NCBI GenBank assembly: GCA_965153455.1
Contig: OZ234500.1
Coordinates: forward strand, 9,796,001 to 9,860,000
Direction of reading: 5' to 3'
DNA from: Sphagnum compactum
Lineage: Eukaryota > Bryophyta > Sphagnopsida > Sphagnales
Length of the DNA: 64,000 bases
Shown here: piece after piece, positions 1 to 12,479 of the stretch
Position numbering within the stretch: position 1 is the first letter of the stretch
How the letters are laid out: each line of letters starts with the position of its first letter
The notes under the pieces: generated by a model
Seen by the model: only the letters and a program-made list of their open reading frames with translations
Database searches by the model: none
What the model was told of the DNA's origin: nothing
Program-made: the position numbers and the translations under genes

Positions 1-2100
1 CATAAAAATTCTTCTTCCAGAATTTTATATGTTCATAAGTTCATCCTGTTCAAAAGAACTTTCAAAATTCTCAAAATCTAAATCCTTTTCAATCATCTCC
101 ACCAAATTGGAAGTATATAATCATTTCGATGATCATTTGACCAATTTTTGTTCACAAAAATCAATCTTTCTAAATTGATTGATTGTAAATGACATCTCCT
201 TAGGTTTGTAAATATGTATGCTATAAACAAAATCCTTGCAGTTTCAATTTGTGATCCTACAATCCCTAGAATTTGGTAGGCCAAAAAACCAATAGTAGGA
301 AACATGGTTTCATTTTTTCCCCACCATTGAAAACGACATTTGATTTCCTTGGGATTTACTTAGTAATGTTTAAAAATCAACAATTTTTTGGTGACAAATT
401 CTTTTGCTACTTCACTTGTGTTGGGAGTTTGTTAAGAAAAATCTAGATTGGAATTTGCTGATATTATTTGATCTGCACATCCAATTTCAGATTCTACAAT
501 TGGATGTAAATAATGATAGCATTTCAAAAGTAAAAGATATAATGATCATCTATCATATTTTTCAATAATGCTCACACTTTCTTCACGGCCAATAAAAGAA
601 CATACTAGATGAAAGCTTTTAAATCTAGGGTCTAACATAAAATATAACATGTTATGAGATTTTCCTTTTTCATATCTTCTCAAAAGAAAAAGGAAAGATT
701 TTAGAATACTAAAAATTTCTTCGTGATATTGATAGCAAACAAAAACAAGTCAAAAACAATCCCATAATCATCATCAATCAAATTAAGTTGGGCAAGTGGG
801 TTTGTGACTTTTTCCCTGCATTTTATGCACATGGTAATGGTAGACTACAACACATCAAACAATATTTGGTGGCTATTAGACTAGTTCAAAACACAAGCAT
901 TCCACAATTATTGGATAAATATGCCAAAGAAAAAGAGATGACACCTTGTCACTAATTCTAACAATATTTTGCCTATTGGAATAAAAGATAATAACATCCT
1001 TAAATTGCAAGGCCTTTTGAAACATAAATATTTTATTAGCACTTGTAATAAAAATTATTCATGCAATGTTAATCTATATCCAACTAGCATAATTGAATAA
1101 GAAAGAAGGAAAACCTTAAATAGCAAATGTTACTATAACTAATTAACACAATTAAATAAGAATTTATTTATTTTTTGTAAGAGATAAAAAATTTGCATTG
1201 TTTTCATTGAAGTATTCAATTTTCTAGGATGAATGTTCAAATTTAAACATGCCTTATTCCATTTTTGTTTATTTTTTCCTAGACTTTTTAGGCCAAGTTA
1301 TACATTTATGAAAATACAATTAAATCATATGTTTTTTCAAAGCTATTATTTCATATGTTTTATAAGATGTTATAAGACCTTTTCTTTTTTGGTGCATGGA
1401 TTAAGAGATGCACATGTAACTAGTGTAACAAAGCAAACGTCTCATGACTTGAAAATTTCTTGCATCAACATCTTTTCCATTGTTCACATAAAAAATAAAT
1501 CCAACAAATTGCATTCTTGTATTATGCCTCTTTCCATATTTATTTTCCGCAACAACATGCAATTTTTAAAATTTTGTTAATGTTGTTACTTTTTCATTTG
1601 CTTATATTGGGTCTCTACATAATATATACTAAACCCATACGGTCTCTATTTAGTTCTTAACCCATTTCACATTCTACATGTCGATTATTTGTAACCGGCG
1701 ACCCTTATTGATAACTAGCCATTACAGAGTTAGAATACAAGTTGAAAGAACAATTTGTTATCTAAATCTCCTTCAATTCATATGTGAACACGTTAAGATA
1801 AAACATCTTTCCATTAGGCATATGTGATGACAAAGTTTTGTTGTAACAAGTTTTTGTTGTAATTTGCCCTCCAGTTGTGATTGTGGTCATCTCAGAGCTA
1901 GTAGGTCAGGTGTTGACAAAAAATATAGGTATGAGTAAAATTGTTACTCAGTAGAGGTTAATATCTGTCTTTTTCTAATGAGAACATCTGTATTTTTAAA
2001 GTTCTCTAGACAATCCCCAACCAAAGTTCCTTACAACAAGTCCACAACTATTGTTCCCAATATTGATAACTTTCACATTTCCAAAACAGTTGCACTTTCC
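1..2100. other. AT-rich stretch, no supported gene
   Basis: Short open frames occur on both strands but none shows a recognisable domain, a codon bias or a run of conserved motifs. The stretch is AT-rich and resembles decayed intergenic DNA. Confidence 0.5.
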
Positions 2101-2149
2101 AGCTTGTTGTTCCTATGAAAGGGATTTCAATAACATACCATTACCTTGC

Positions 2150-2185
2150 TGTCATCACAGTTTTTCATGACAAACTGTGATGACA
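2150..2185. repeat. Hairpin-forming inverted repeat
   Basis: A 14-bp perfect stem (TGTCATCACAGTTT and its complement) surrounds an 8-base loop. Outside it, CCATTaCCTTG and GGGAATGG extend the dyad imperfectly. It could be the centre of a small foldback element, but no target duplication was seen. Confidence 0.6.
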
Positions 2186-2250
2186 AGGGAATGGAAAGAG
2201 ACCCCAAGTCTTAGGGTTCCAGCCCCTTCCATACATATCTGGTTTCTTTT

Positions 2251-2347
2251 GAAGGGACTGAGGTTGGAATATTCCAACCTAGTCCTTTAACAGAGACAAG
2301 AACATCTACCTAAAGTAGCCTTGGATTATTCCAACCTGAGTCCCTTC
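2251..2347. repeat. Nested palindrome with inverted second copy
   Basis: AGGTTGGAATATTCCAACCT at 2261-2280 is a perfect 20-bp palindrome. It is flanked by AAGGGACT and AGTCCTTT, which extend the dyad to 2252-2288. The left arm recurs inverted at about 2322-2347 with two mismatches (GAAGGGACT.AGGTTGGAATA). The arrangement suggests a foldback or MITE-like remnant. Confidence 0.6.
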
Positions 2348-2555
2348 AGAGGGCTTTTGAAAAGATTCTCTGCAATTTGCAAGGTGGGTCCGCCCTGCAA
2401 TTGGAATTCATTATTCAGAAGCCCAGTTTACTGATTTGTATGTAGTGGCCGGGTATTGTCAAAATAAGGAGCTGCCTACTTGAGCCCAGCATGCATTTTG
2501 ACAATACAGATGGGTGTAAATGTGTAAACCCGACATCAGAACAAAAGGCACAACA

Positions 2556-2669
2556 GGGCACTAGATCATGCACTAAAAACTCAAGATCATGAAGGGCACT
2601 AAATCATGAACTAAAAACTCAAGATCACGAAGGGCACTAGATCATGAACTAAAAACTCAAGATCATGAG
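2556..2669. repeat. 38-bp tandem repeat, three copies
   Basis: Units start at 2556, 2594 and 2632 with GGGCACTAGATCATG and end in CTCAAGATCATGAA. The three units differ at only a few positions. Shorter related words (gaggcactaaatcgtgag) continue to about 2730. Confidence 0.8.
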
Positions 2670-2699
2670 ATGTAGTTCATGAAATAAGAACGTAAGGCA

Positions 2700-3900
2700 C
2701 GAGGCACACGAGGCACTAAATCGTGAGGTAATCATGCATGTGTTTGTAGATCATGAAATTGTCACCCCTATATGTACGAAGGCACGTAGCTATTATTTAG
2801 ATGCCAAGGGGGTAACATGCTAGGCACCTAGGACAAGACACAATTCGTCGATATAAGGTTCTCTCCCAAAACAATGCATGAAAAACAGCCAGGTCCAGTG
2901 TTAAGAGGCAAGGAAAGCCCCTAGCTAATCCGGGACATTTGCTTGTAAGTAGGTCTAGACTCTAACGTGGTGGAGCTGCAAGAGGGAACCAAGACAAGCA
3001 CATGGGCATCACTCAACCAAAAATATAGGAAGAATATGTTGATCAACAGTACAATTTAGATCAGTGGCTAAAACAGGGAAAAGGATATCAAATAGGTGAC
3101 CCAAGAAATATGCTCCAAATATCAGCAGGTTTGTTTTGGTTCTGTTTGCATGTGCAACAACATTTCAACACACATCCAACTGCCAAGAGAATGCCAACAT
3201 CTGGCTGGAAACTGCACGACTTTTTAGGCATCTTGGGGGTGGGGTCAAGAAAGGAATCTCAAACAACTTTTCTTCATTAAAAAGACATACTTTTTCTACC
3301 AGGACAAAAAGGAGGAGGTGCTGAACAGTACTATGTCATAGGTGTTCACTAAAGTATTACACACTGTAATGCGTATCCTATGAGCAGCACCTAAAAACAG
3401 GACGGTGTGGGGGCCAAGGCCATATTAAAGACATTTTTTAAAACTAAGGATTTTATTATTTCATTATACTCCCAAGTTGAAACTACTTAGATAATGAAAT
3501 AACTATTAAGAAGATTATGTCATAGCCCAACATTTCAACTGAAGATTCACCTAAAAAGTAGGTTTGGTAGGAAAATTGGTTACAGAGAAGTTCAAAAAGC
3601 CACACTTTTTATTTCAACCTCTTAATCTTGAATTTTTTGGGACTTGAAAAACACATAATTATATTCATTGTTTACATTTGAAGATCTCCATTTATAAAAT
3701 CATTTTATGTTGATACGGAAAAGTGAAAATGATGTGAAGTATGATATTTATGTAACTGTTTTCAATATAAGTTTGATATACGGCTCATGTTAGAATATTT
3801 TATTATATTATAAAAATGTTGACATTTGTACATTGGTTGTCACATTTTGGAAAACTGCTGTAAGGTGCTGGGTGGTTTCCTATTATTTAGTCTCTTTAGT
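2700..3900. other. No supported gene
   Basis: There is a 62-codon open frame at 3136-3324 (+) without recognisable motifs. I see no repeats of note. Confidence 0.4.
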
Positions 3901-3918
3901 ATAGTATGTTTTTATGTG

Positions 3919-4007
3919 TCAAAGTCACCATGCAAATTTCAAACTCATGCATCAAAGTCACCATGCAAATTTCAAACTTATGCGTCAAAGTCACCATGCA
4001 AATTTCT
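3919..4007 (+). repeat. 33-bp minisatellite, 2.7 copies
   Basis: Units begin at 3919, 3952 and 3985 with TCAAAGTCACCATGCAAATT. Because 33 is divisible by three, overlapping frames stay open across it and encode repeated SKSPCKFQTHA-like peptides. These open frames are a by-product of the repeat and not evidence for a gene. Confidence 0.85.
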
Positions 4008-4139
4008 TTGAAAGGTTTAATAATATGTTGGAACCAACTTGTAAGAATCAAGTTGCACATGTTAGAATTTCATGTAGATAATATTTTGAACGTTAAGTTG
4101 TTATTTTATTTGTACAATTCATCTTGCATTGTAATTTTG

Positions 4140-6090
4140 ACATAGTGTGATAGACAAGCTTGAATAATTTTAAATCATATACTACATTATAACAATAGCA
4201 GTTTTTCAAAATGTTGCAACCACATTAAATGTGTTAAGACTATACTTTTAACGATCATCCTTATTTTATTTTTTAACAAACTTGTTTTTATTGTGGGTTT
4301 GACACAAAATAAATTGATAGAAAGTTTCAATAATCAGAAACCATACATGTACACCGAAATAAATTTTCCAAAATGTTGTAGCCAAGTTAAAATAGTTTTT
4401 GCAACATGTAACCAAGTTGAGTATACATCAAAATTATATTTTCAAGACTTCTTCATATTTGATTTGTAAGAAAGCTTACATCGTTGGTTTAATAGAAAGT
4501 TGACTTCATAGAATATTTATATGATAAATATATATGTGCACAAAGCATAATGATTAGAAAGAAAAAAATCATTGTACATGTAAATGATAGCAGTTTTCTA
4601 AAATGTTGCAACCAAATTGAGTGTACATAAAGATTATGTCTTCAATAGTTCAATTATTTGACTTGTAATAGAGCTTGCGTTGTTGGTTTGACATAAAATA
4701 AACTTGATAAAAAACTTAAATGATGATTATATGGGTCCACAAAATTAAATGATTAGAAAGAAACAATTACACATGTAAACCATAATAATTTTCAAAATGT
4801 TGTAACCAAGTTACTTTTGTAAAAACTATATTTTCAAAACTTGTTTTACAATAGAGCTTGCATTGTGAGCTTGGCCACAAAATAAAATTTATGGAAGCTT
4901 CAATCTCTAGTGATCAAAAAGTCATACGTGCATATTGCAACAAATTTTCAAAATGCTCCAACCACCTTATTAGAAATTCTGCAATATATAGCTTGCATTG
5001 TTAATGACCACATAGTAGACTTCAAATGAAAGCTTCAAGTTCAAATAACCAGAAGCTATTTATGTATATTGTAGCACTTTTCCAATATGTTCTAGCCACC
5101 TTACTACAAATTTTGCAATACAATTAAATTGCATTGTTAGTTTGATCACAAAATAGACTTCAAATGGAAGCTTCAAATTCAAATGATCAGAAGCTATTTA
5201 TGTATGTTGTAACAGTCTTCCAATATGTTCGAGGTACTTTACTATAAATTGTACAAGACAACTAAATTGCATTGTCATTCTGAGCACAATGTAAACTTCA
5301 AATGGAAGCTTCAAGTTCAAATTATCAGAAGCTACATATGTATATTATAGCAGTTTTCCAACATGTTCCAGCCACCTTACCAAAGATTTTTCAATAGAGT
5401 CAGCATTGTCATTCTACCTTACCACAAAGTAGAACTAAAATGGAAACTTCAAAGATCAAATGATCATAAACCAACCATATGTATGCTGCAATACTTTTCC
5501 AACATGTTCCAAAGTTCACCTTATCAGATATTCTTCAATAGAGTCAGCATTGTCATTTTGACCACAAAGTAGAGCTAAAATGGAGGCTTCAAGTTCAAGT
5601 GATCATAAACCAGCCATATGTATGCTGCAGTAGTTTTCCAACATGTTCCAAGGTTCACCTTACTAGAGATTCTACAATAGAGTTAGCATTGTCATTTTGA
5701 TCACAAATAGAGTTGACATGGAAGTTTCAAGTTCAAATGATCAGAAACCAGCCATATGTGTTGCAACAGTTTTCCAACATGTTCCAAATACCTTGCTGGA
5801 GACTCTTCAATAGAGTCAGCATTGTATTAACAGCTTCAAGTTCAAATGATCAAAACCAGCCACATGTATGCTACAACAGTTTTCCAACACCTTCCAATCA
5901 CCTTACTAGAGATATGCACTAGAGCTTGCGTTGTGAGTCTCCCTGACAAAATAGATCTATTTAATGGAAGCTTCACGTTCAAATGATCAGAAAGCATATA
6001 TTATCAGTAGAGCAGTTTTCCAACATGTTCCAACATGTTCCAACTACCTTGCTGGAAATTTTCTAAAATGCTGCTGCTAAGTTGCTTGAC
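4140..6090. repeat. Degenerate satellite array A, about 136-145 bp monomers
   Basis: A recurring landmark, TTTTCCAACATGTTCCA or TTTTCAAAATGTTGCAACC, occurs near 4203, 4368, 4593, 4794, 4949, 5088, 5217, 5354, 5495, 5634, 5770, 5880 and 6016. Spacing is mostly 129-145 bp on the right side and up to about 225 bp on the left, where monomers look older or carry insertions. Each monomer also holds an AAGCTTCAAGTTCAAATGAT box and a CAGAAACCA(T/G)CCATATGTAT box. Homogeneity rises from left to right, as expected for an old array whose right part was homogenised last. Confidence 0.8.
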
Positions 6091-6479
6091 TTGACCAAGC
6101 TTACTCCTAGAACATGTTTTCAACTCTATGTTTTGCACTTCTTTTAGCTGCAGCAGTAGACCTTGTTGCCTTGCAGGTTCAACGAAGCTTTATTGGTTTG
6201 ACACAATTAAGAATGCTAACAAGGAAGCTTGGATGATCAGAATTAACCATGTAAAAGATTTCCGAAATCGTTGCTATTCAAGAATGAATCGGTTTGCGTT
6301 ACAATTACACTAGATGAAAATGGATCTATACCATCACGACTGAGACAGCTTAGAGACTGAGCTTACACGAACTTCCAAAATGAGCGAGGTTTCTGGATCA
6401 ACCAAGGAAAGACAGAGACTCGACAGAATTTTCGAACTGCCAAGGTCGGGTATGATTCCTGGATCTCCTTCCTGTACAA

Positions 6480-7960
6480 CAATCTAGATTATGCAGATGA
6501 AGAATCTAGTGCAGCATCAAACAGCTTGGAAAATTAGTGGAATCTGTTCTCGGACGAATTTCGGCTCAAAAGATCTGCACTAGTTATCTCACGCAGCTAG
6601 CTATCCGGCAAGTTTGTTGGAAATCTTCTTTGGCAGCTCAGCTATGCTACAGAGTCCGCATCCTTAAATTTCTCTGCTATGCATACGAGAATCCAAGTCA
6701 CAGAAGTGATCTAGACGGAGAAAAATGTAAGATCATCAGGCCAAAACCTTTTCTCGGATAGCCTCAAACCCTTTCGTTCAATCATCTCACACAGATATGG
6801 CGAGTTTGTTGGAAATTTTCTTCAACTCGTTTTATTAAGATGCAGATCTTTCTTGCGTAACTATATATCTCGAGATCTGCATCATAGACCAGTGGAGAAG
6901 ATGTAAATTGAAAGAGACTGAAACACGCGCACCTCTTTTCTCTGATAATGTCACACTGACTCCCGATCAGATCGGCAGCAGTCGTCTCACAGGTGTCTCC
7001 GGGGAATCCGTTGGAAATTGTCTGCAGCTAGACTACGATGCAGATCCTTCGTGTGCAACTACGCTGAGTAATTGCAGATGAAGAATCTGCATCATAGATT
7101 AGCTGCAGAAAATTTTTATGTCGAGAGGGACGAAACTCACGCGGAACTTTTTCTCTGGCACTAGAGTCCAACAGGTCGGGCAGTGGTCACACGCTAGCTA
7201 GGCATCAGGCGAACTCGTTTGTCGGAAATTTTCTTCAGCTCGGCTATGATGCAGATCCTTCGTGTGAAACTATCTCGAGTATGCAGATGAAGAATCTGCA
7301 TCATAAACTAGCTTGGGAAAATGTAAATTATCGAAAGACCGGACCGGATCGAGTCAAGCGCAATCTTTTCTCGGACAGCATCAAACTGGCTAGCTCGCGG
7401 TACTGAGATCAGCGATTGTTTCATTGAGGTGGTCCTGTGGTAGTTCTACTGAGCTTTAGTGAACGAGATTCATCTATTGCAAATATCTCAAGCTGTATGC
7501 AGATAAGAATAGTATTGCATCAGAAACTAGCGGGCGAAAATGCAAATACAAGCAGGCCCAAGACGTGAGCCTGCCCTCGCATGTCATGCTTGGACACATC
7601 TTCTAGTGTTTTCTCAGTCCACCGCAATGCTAATCGGTTCTCGAGATGTGGACGGTTTCCCTCAGCAACTGAAAACTGGTACTATCTTCTACAGAGCGAG
7701 ATTTCTGGGAGAACAGATTCATTATTCTCCGCGAGACTGACAGAACTGTTGAAATCTGCTATGTGAGCGATCGACTGATTAATCTGACCGAGTGCTTCTT
7801 GGACATTTTCTCCATCTCGGCAGCTCCGACACAGATTATTCTAATCGTAGGCAACTCATGTATATGGTGCAATCTGCAAGTACGCAGTACATGGTACTAG
7901 ACTACTAGTAAGCTTCGAGTAGGCAGATGAAGAATCTGTTTATTCAGTCGAGTGTACTAC
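6480..7960. repeat. Degenerate satellite array B, about 200-bp monomers
   Basis: TTGGAAAT(C/T)TTCTTC-like landmarks lie at 6617, 6809, 7011 and about 7222, and weaker units follow to about 7950. Every unit carries a GCAGATGAAGAATCTGCAT-type box; at 7281-7301 this forms an 8-bp stem (ATGCAGAT/ATCTGCAT). Local base composition is clearly less AT-rich than array A, which ends some 400 bp upstream. The open frames at 7540-7766 lie inside the array. Confidence 0.7.
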
Positions 7961-8297
7961 CTGAAGAAAATAAGGACAGAGACATAGGGACGAGAGAAAA
8001 AAAACACACACAACCCAAATGGAATTCTTCCTTCGCACATGACACTAACGTTCAAAGTAGTCGAGCTCACATGTATGAAAAATTGTATGGAACTACAAAC
8101 TACTTATAGTATATGTACATGTATGTCATGTGGCAACGTGGCTTTGCAGATGCATTTGCACATGAGTTAAGGAAGGAAGGACCTACTAGTATCTAGAGCT
8201 CACCCGCCACACTTGCAGCAGTTCAAACCTATCATTGTGTGGATAGTCTCCAGCTCTAGCTCCAACACATAAGCAAACAATTAAACAATGGTTTCCT

Positions 8298-8318
8298 TAT
8301 AAAAAGGTGCATCACGTG
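8298..8318 (+). promoter_or_regulatory. TATA-like box with nearby G-box, doubtful
   Basis: TATAAAAA at 8298-8305 is followed 8 bp later by CACGTG at 8313-8318, the core of the plant G-box. G-boxes normally lie upstream of TATA, and no convincing coding region follows, so chance is the simpler explanation. Confidence 0.15.
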
Positions 8319-8367
8319 GACACTTTCTCAAGAAGGTAAAGAAGTAAAGAAGTGTCACTCTAACGAG

Positions 8368-8382
8368 CAGCAGCAGCAGCAG
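8368..8382 (+). repeat. (CAG)5 microsatellite
   Basis: Five perfect CAG units. A shorter (CAG)3 tract occurs near 13043. Confidence 0.9.
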
Positions 8383-8389
8383 TGTTGAC

Positions 8390-11300
8390 AACGAGGTTAA
8401 CTAGTGTGTCAACCTCACAAACTGCCAACTTCAACTTGCAAATTTAATTTTTTCAGTGTCTATAGTTTTAGTTTATTATTTATTGTGTACATGATTAAGA
8501 ATTTGGCTGCTTGAACTTTTGTGTTGAATTGCTACAAGTAATATGTGCCATAACTTAATGTCAAATTATGATTTTAATGTAATATATGTCATAATAAATA
8601 TCACATTTAACTGCTGTGGACCCAGAGGCCTTAAAAGGAAACAGAAGGGCAAAAGTTTCATGAGGAGAATCACAAATGTAATTTACGGAATGGGAATATC
8701 AAAAGATGTACATAGTCCTATGTAATGTAAACAGGAATGAGCTCTCTGTCCCCAATCCAAGGTACAATGTATGGTTCACAATTACTATGGCTTTTGAACC
8801 AAAAGTGACCAGAATAAGATCCTGGAAAAAGTTACAGATAATTCCCCCACCCACGAGACGTATTGTGGACCGTGAACTCGTCAACAGGCCACGCAGGAAA
8901 TGTGGTGGGGGTGAATAGAGAAAAGGAAAATGTAAGTACTCCCCCCCCACTGACTGACATTCCACCCATCAGAGACATCAAGAAAATCTCTTGGGTCAGG
9001 CCGCTCTGCAAAGAAATTAGATCTTGGGCAGTCTGGTAGATTAAAAAAATCTGAATATCATCAATCATTAAGGCTGTCACAATCTTGAAAAAAAATTATG
9101 CCAGGATGGACCCACACCTACAACTGGGCCAAGGTGAACCCGCACCTACAACTGGGCACAAGAGTAAACTCGGACCAAGGGTAGGTGTGAGTCAGTGTTT
9201 TTTTTTTCAATTTGCTGATGGAGTCAGGGTAGCGAGCATCCCTAGGCAGATTCAGACAGATTTCGTCAAGTTGGCGACATTATTTCAAGGAACTCTTAAA
9301 CCTGCAGCCGATACACATAAATGTGGCGACACCTTCCCACAAAAAGAAAAAGTTGCCGTCGCTTTTAGGCGATCTTAAATCAAAAACCCCCTTTGTATTG
9401 GGGGCCAGGGTTTTTTTTAAGTAGAAATCTGGCGCTAATTCGCAAGGAAAATAAAAACACTGGTGTGAGTTAACCTGCAGATGTTGAACACCGCTTTGAA
9501 GTTTCTAAACTTTGCAGGTGTCAGTGCGATGCCCTGTGCGGGCTTGCAGCAGTGTTGGGCGGGTATCAAAATGCCCTTGGGCATCATCAGGGTATCACTC
9601 AGCATCTCAATCTGACCCTCAGGGTAGCAGCATGAATGATACCCTGACTGAAAATTGAACTATCCATTCTCACTTGTGTTTGAGACCCAGATGTGAGAAT
9701 CAGTTTTCTTTTTAAATAAAAAAAATCTGAGAACTAGGTAAGGTTTGACTCTTTACCTGGGTTAGGGTCTCAGGGTTTAGTCCTCATCAAAAATTTGTAC
9801 AAGCACTGAGAAAGAAGTTATGAGCATCGAACTTAATTATGTTTCTATGTAGAATGAAATAACGTTTTACTTATTGGATCTTGTTGATCATTCATGAATC
9901 ATGGACCATGGGTTTAAACTTTGAGGGTATGATGTTAAGTCAACCTAATTTAATTAGGGTTAAAGAAAGGACACTATCATCACTTGACCCACATCAAAAT
10001 TTGCTTGTGAAATTTAACTTGCTTTGGGAGATGGTAGATCAAAGGGAAAGCCAGTATTTGATGGTAGGTACTTATTAATGGTAGGCTAGGTTAGATGGTA
10101 ATGATGTTTGAAGAGTTTATTTTAAATGATGATTTATTTTAGAAATTTTTCAAAAACCTTGAACTAGAGGTCCTTTGATTTTGAATTTTTTCAAAAAGCC
10201 AGAGCTATTGTTTTAAAAAAATCAAATCAATAATTTTCATTTTTAATTTAATTTTAAAAAAAAGTAATACCCGATTTGTGAGAACTGACAAAAGATAACT
10301 GGCTGTTCTCAAATTTCTGAGAACCAACATTGTGAGAACTGGTCAAATTATTATTTTTAAATGTTGAAACCTTTGCCTAGCGTAAAAATTTTAGAATTTT
10401 TTTTTTGGGGGGAGAATCAGACCCTTTTGTAAATTACTTTGTGAAAACCAAACCCAGCAGGTATCATAAAATTGGTGATACCCGCCAAACACTGGTTTGC
10501 AGATGCTTGTTCAGCATGATGAAGTAACATGTATTGCTTCAAAGGGAAACAAATTGATTGTATGCATCTTGCTCCTTCCAGGCAGTTTTTAACCCGTGAC
10601 CACCTATCTAGAGGATCAGACATCAAACCAGTAATCTAGTTCCAATTGCTTTTGGTAACGATTGTCTTAGTTTCAAATTACTTAGTTTTTTTATTGACAT
10701 CAGTCAAACCCTGCGACTGAACACTGTGGGTGTTGCCCAAGGTGTCAAATATTTGACACTCGCTAAGTTTATAGGGGTGTTTTTAATGTTCGTGCCCTTC
10801 AATTATAACTCTTAGAACCAAAACCAAAAACTTTGCAGGTTTTCCCATCATACCAGTATAGTTGCTGGTTCACCCAAGGATACCTTCACCTTCTTGAGGG
10901 AGGCCTCTTAGTCCCTATATTTAACAGGGGAAATGTTACAATTGGCCTTGCAGCAGGCTGCATGGTTTGATTTCATATGCATTGTTTTACTATTTTTTAC
11001 TTGGGTTTATGCAGTTGACCTGGCCAGACCACGTTATGCAATGTGTCCTGAACACTCAAACAATGCAGACACTCAATGACAGCTGGACACAGTCATGATG
11101 ATAACATTCTTTTTGGTTTGATTCCCAAATGTCTTCAATGTCTCTTCACATGGTCCGCAATAAAGAGTTCCGTCAACACTGTACGGGGTTTCAGAGTTGC
11201 AATTTTGAATACAAAGATAACTGAGTATAATTCCAATAACCAGATACTGACGTGAAGGACATAGCTAATGGTTGAATCCTATCATGATCGCAACACAGTG

Positions 11301-12270
11301 ACAATGTATACCCCTTTGCCTCGAAGTTAGTCAGTCAGGTTTTTGAAAAAGGTGATTCGAGGGCTTAATTGTGAAGTTTGATATATATATTTCACGCAAA
11401 TCACCAGCAGTGAAGTGGATGTTTTCAAATCTGGGTTTCAAAGTTGACACTCTGGTGACTACAAGAGGATGTGGTTTTTCTCTCACAATCGCATCTCATG
11501 ACACATGTATGTGTGAGATAAATTTTGCAGTTTCATCCACTATAGTGTACAATATGTGGCGATTATTGTTGCATATATTTGGCATTAGGCATTACACATG
11601 TAATACATTTCATCATGCTGGCCAGTGACAATTAAATAGCTATTCCAAATTAACTAAATAACCATTTATCTTTGCATGCAAGTGTAACTCTGAAACCCAA
11701 AAACCTCAAAAAGTTCAACACTCTTGCACTCAATTTATAGCGTACATACTATACAAAAAGACCTAAGCAAAGCTAGTGATTTTGTGTGGTGCATATCCAA
11801 AAGGAAAGAAAGCAACAATGTGGACAAGAATTTGTTATGGTGATGTTGTTTCTGGGGAAGAATACAATTAATTTTGGGTGCATTCTCTATTGGTAGCTAT
11901 TCAGGTATTTTGCCCAGGAATAGAAAGTGAGAAGAGTTTTGGAAAGAAAAAACCTTTTTACTCAACACCAACATACAAGAACAATCAGCATATTTCCAGT
12001 GTTCAGGGGATATCAAATTTTAAAGAGATCGTTCAGTGTGTTAAAAAAAATTCAAATCAAAGATCCTTCAAGGTTTTTACAATCTCAAAACTTTTTTACC
12101 ACTGGATATGTTTGCAAATGACGTTCTCTCCAATATCATCATATTTGGAGATGTGAAACTAGTCTTTGAAAAGGGTCATGAATCCTATTTTTTATTATAG
12201 AATTATGTAAAATGGAGATTTTGATTATTAATTTCTTATTAAACCCAATAGGTTAACCTTAAACCAAGTC
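8390..12270. other. Unassigned intergenic DNA
   Basis: Several 60-97 codon open frames overlap on both strands and show no known motif. About 9109-9165 holds a diverged 28-bp direct duplication (CACCTACAACTGGGC). Around 9384-9401 CCCCC and GGGGG form a short hairpin. 10.2-10.4 kb is A/T homopolymer-rich. I can support no gene. Confidence 0.4.
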
Positions 12271-12279
12271 CTTAACCTG

Positions 12280-12468
12280 ATAACTGTGGCTCATCCCATA
12301 ATGGCTCTGCCCCTTATAGGGGTGAAAAACCTCACGGGTATCACTCAGTGTAATAGACCCACTGGTGTGCAGGTGAAAGTCCTGCCAGACCTCTGCTGCA
12401 GAGCTTGACTTGGCTTGTCGGGTTGGGTCTCCTGTTGTGAGGCAAAAAGAAAGAAAGAAAGAAAAAAG
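12280..12468 (+). mobile_element. Possible 3' end of a SINE/LINE-like element
   Basis: A less AT-rich segment ends in an A-rich (AAAG)n tail at 12443-12466, the usual signature of non-LTR retroelement 3' ends. A GGTTGGGTCTCC word just before the tail is only a poor match to a pol III B box. GTCATAAA follows the tail, and a similar GTCATGAA occurs near 12174, which might be a decayed target duplication. Confidence 0.25.
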
Positions 12469-12479
12469 TCATAAACATT

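Noticed and set aside
3826-4145. Two overlapping plus-strand frames with repeated SKSPCKFQT or KVTMQISN peptides as small repeat proteins.
   Set aside because: They arise from a 33-bp minisatellite in two registers, with no other coding evidence.
8298-8382. TATA box, G-box and CAG tract as a promoter with 5' leader.
   Set aside because: The order is atypical and no coding region follows within 1.5 kb.
9384-9401. CCCCC/GGGGG hairpin followed by a T run as an intrinsic terminator.
   Set aside because: Intrinsic terminators are a bacterial feature and the window is eukaryotic nuclear DNA.
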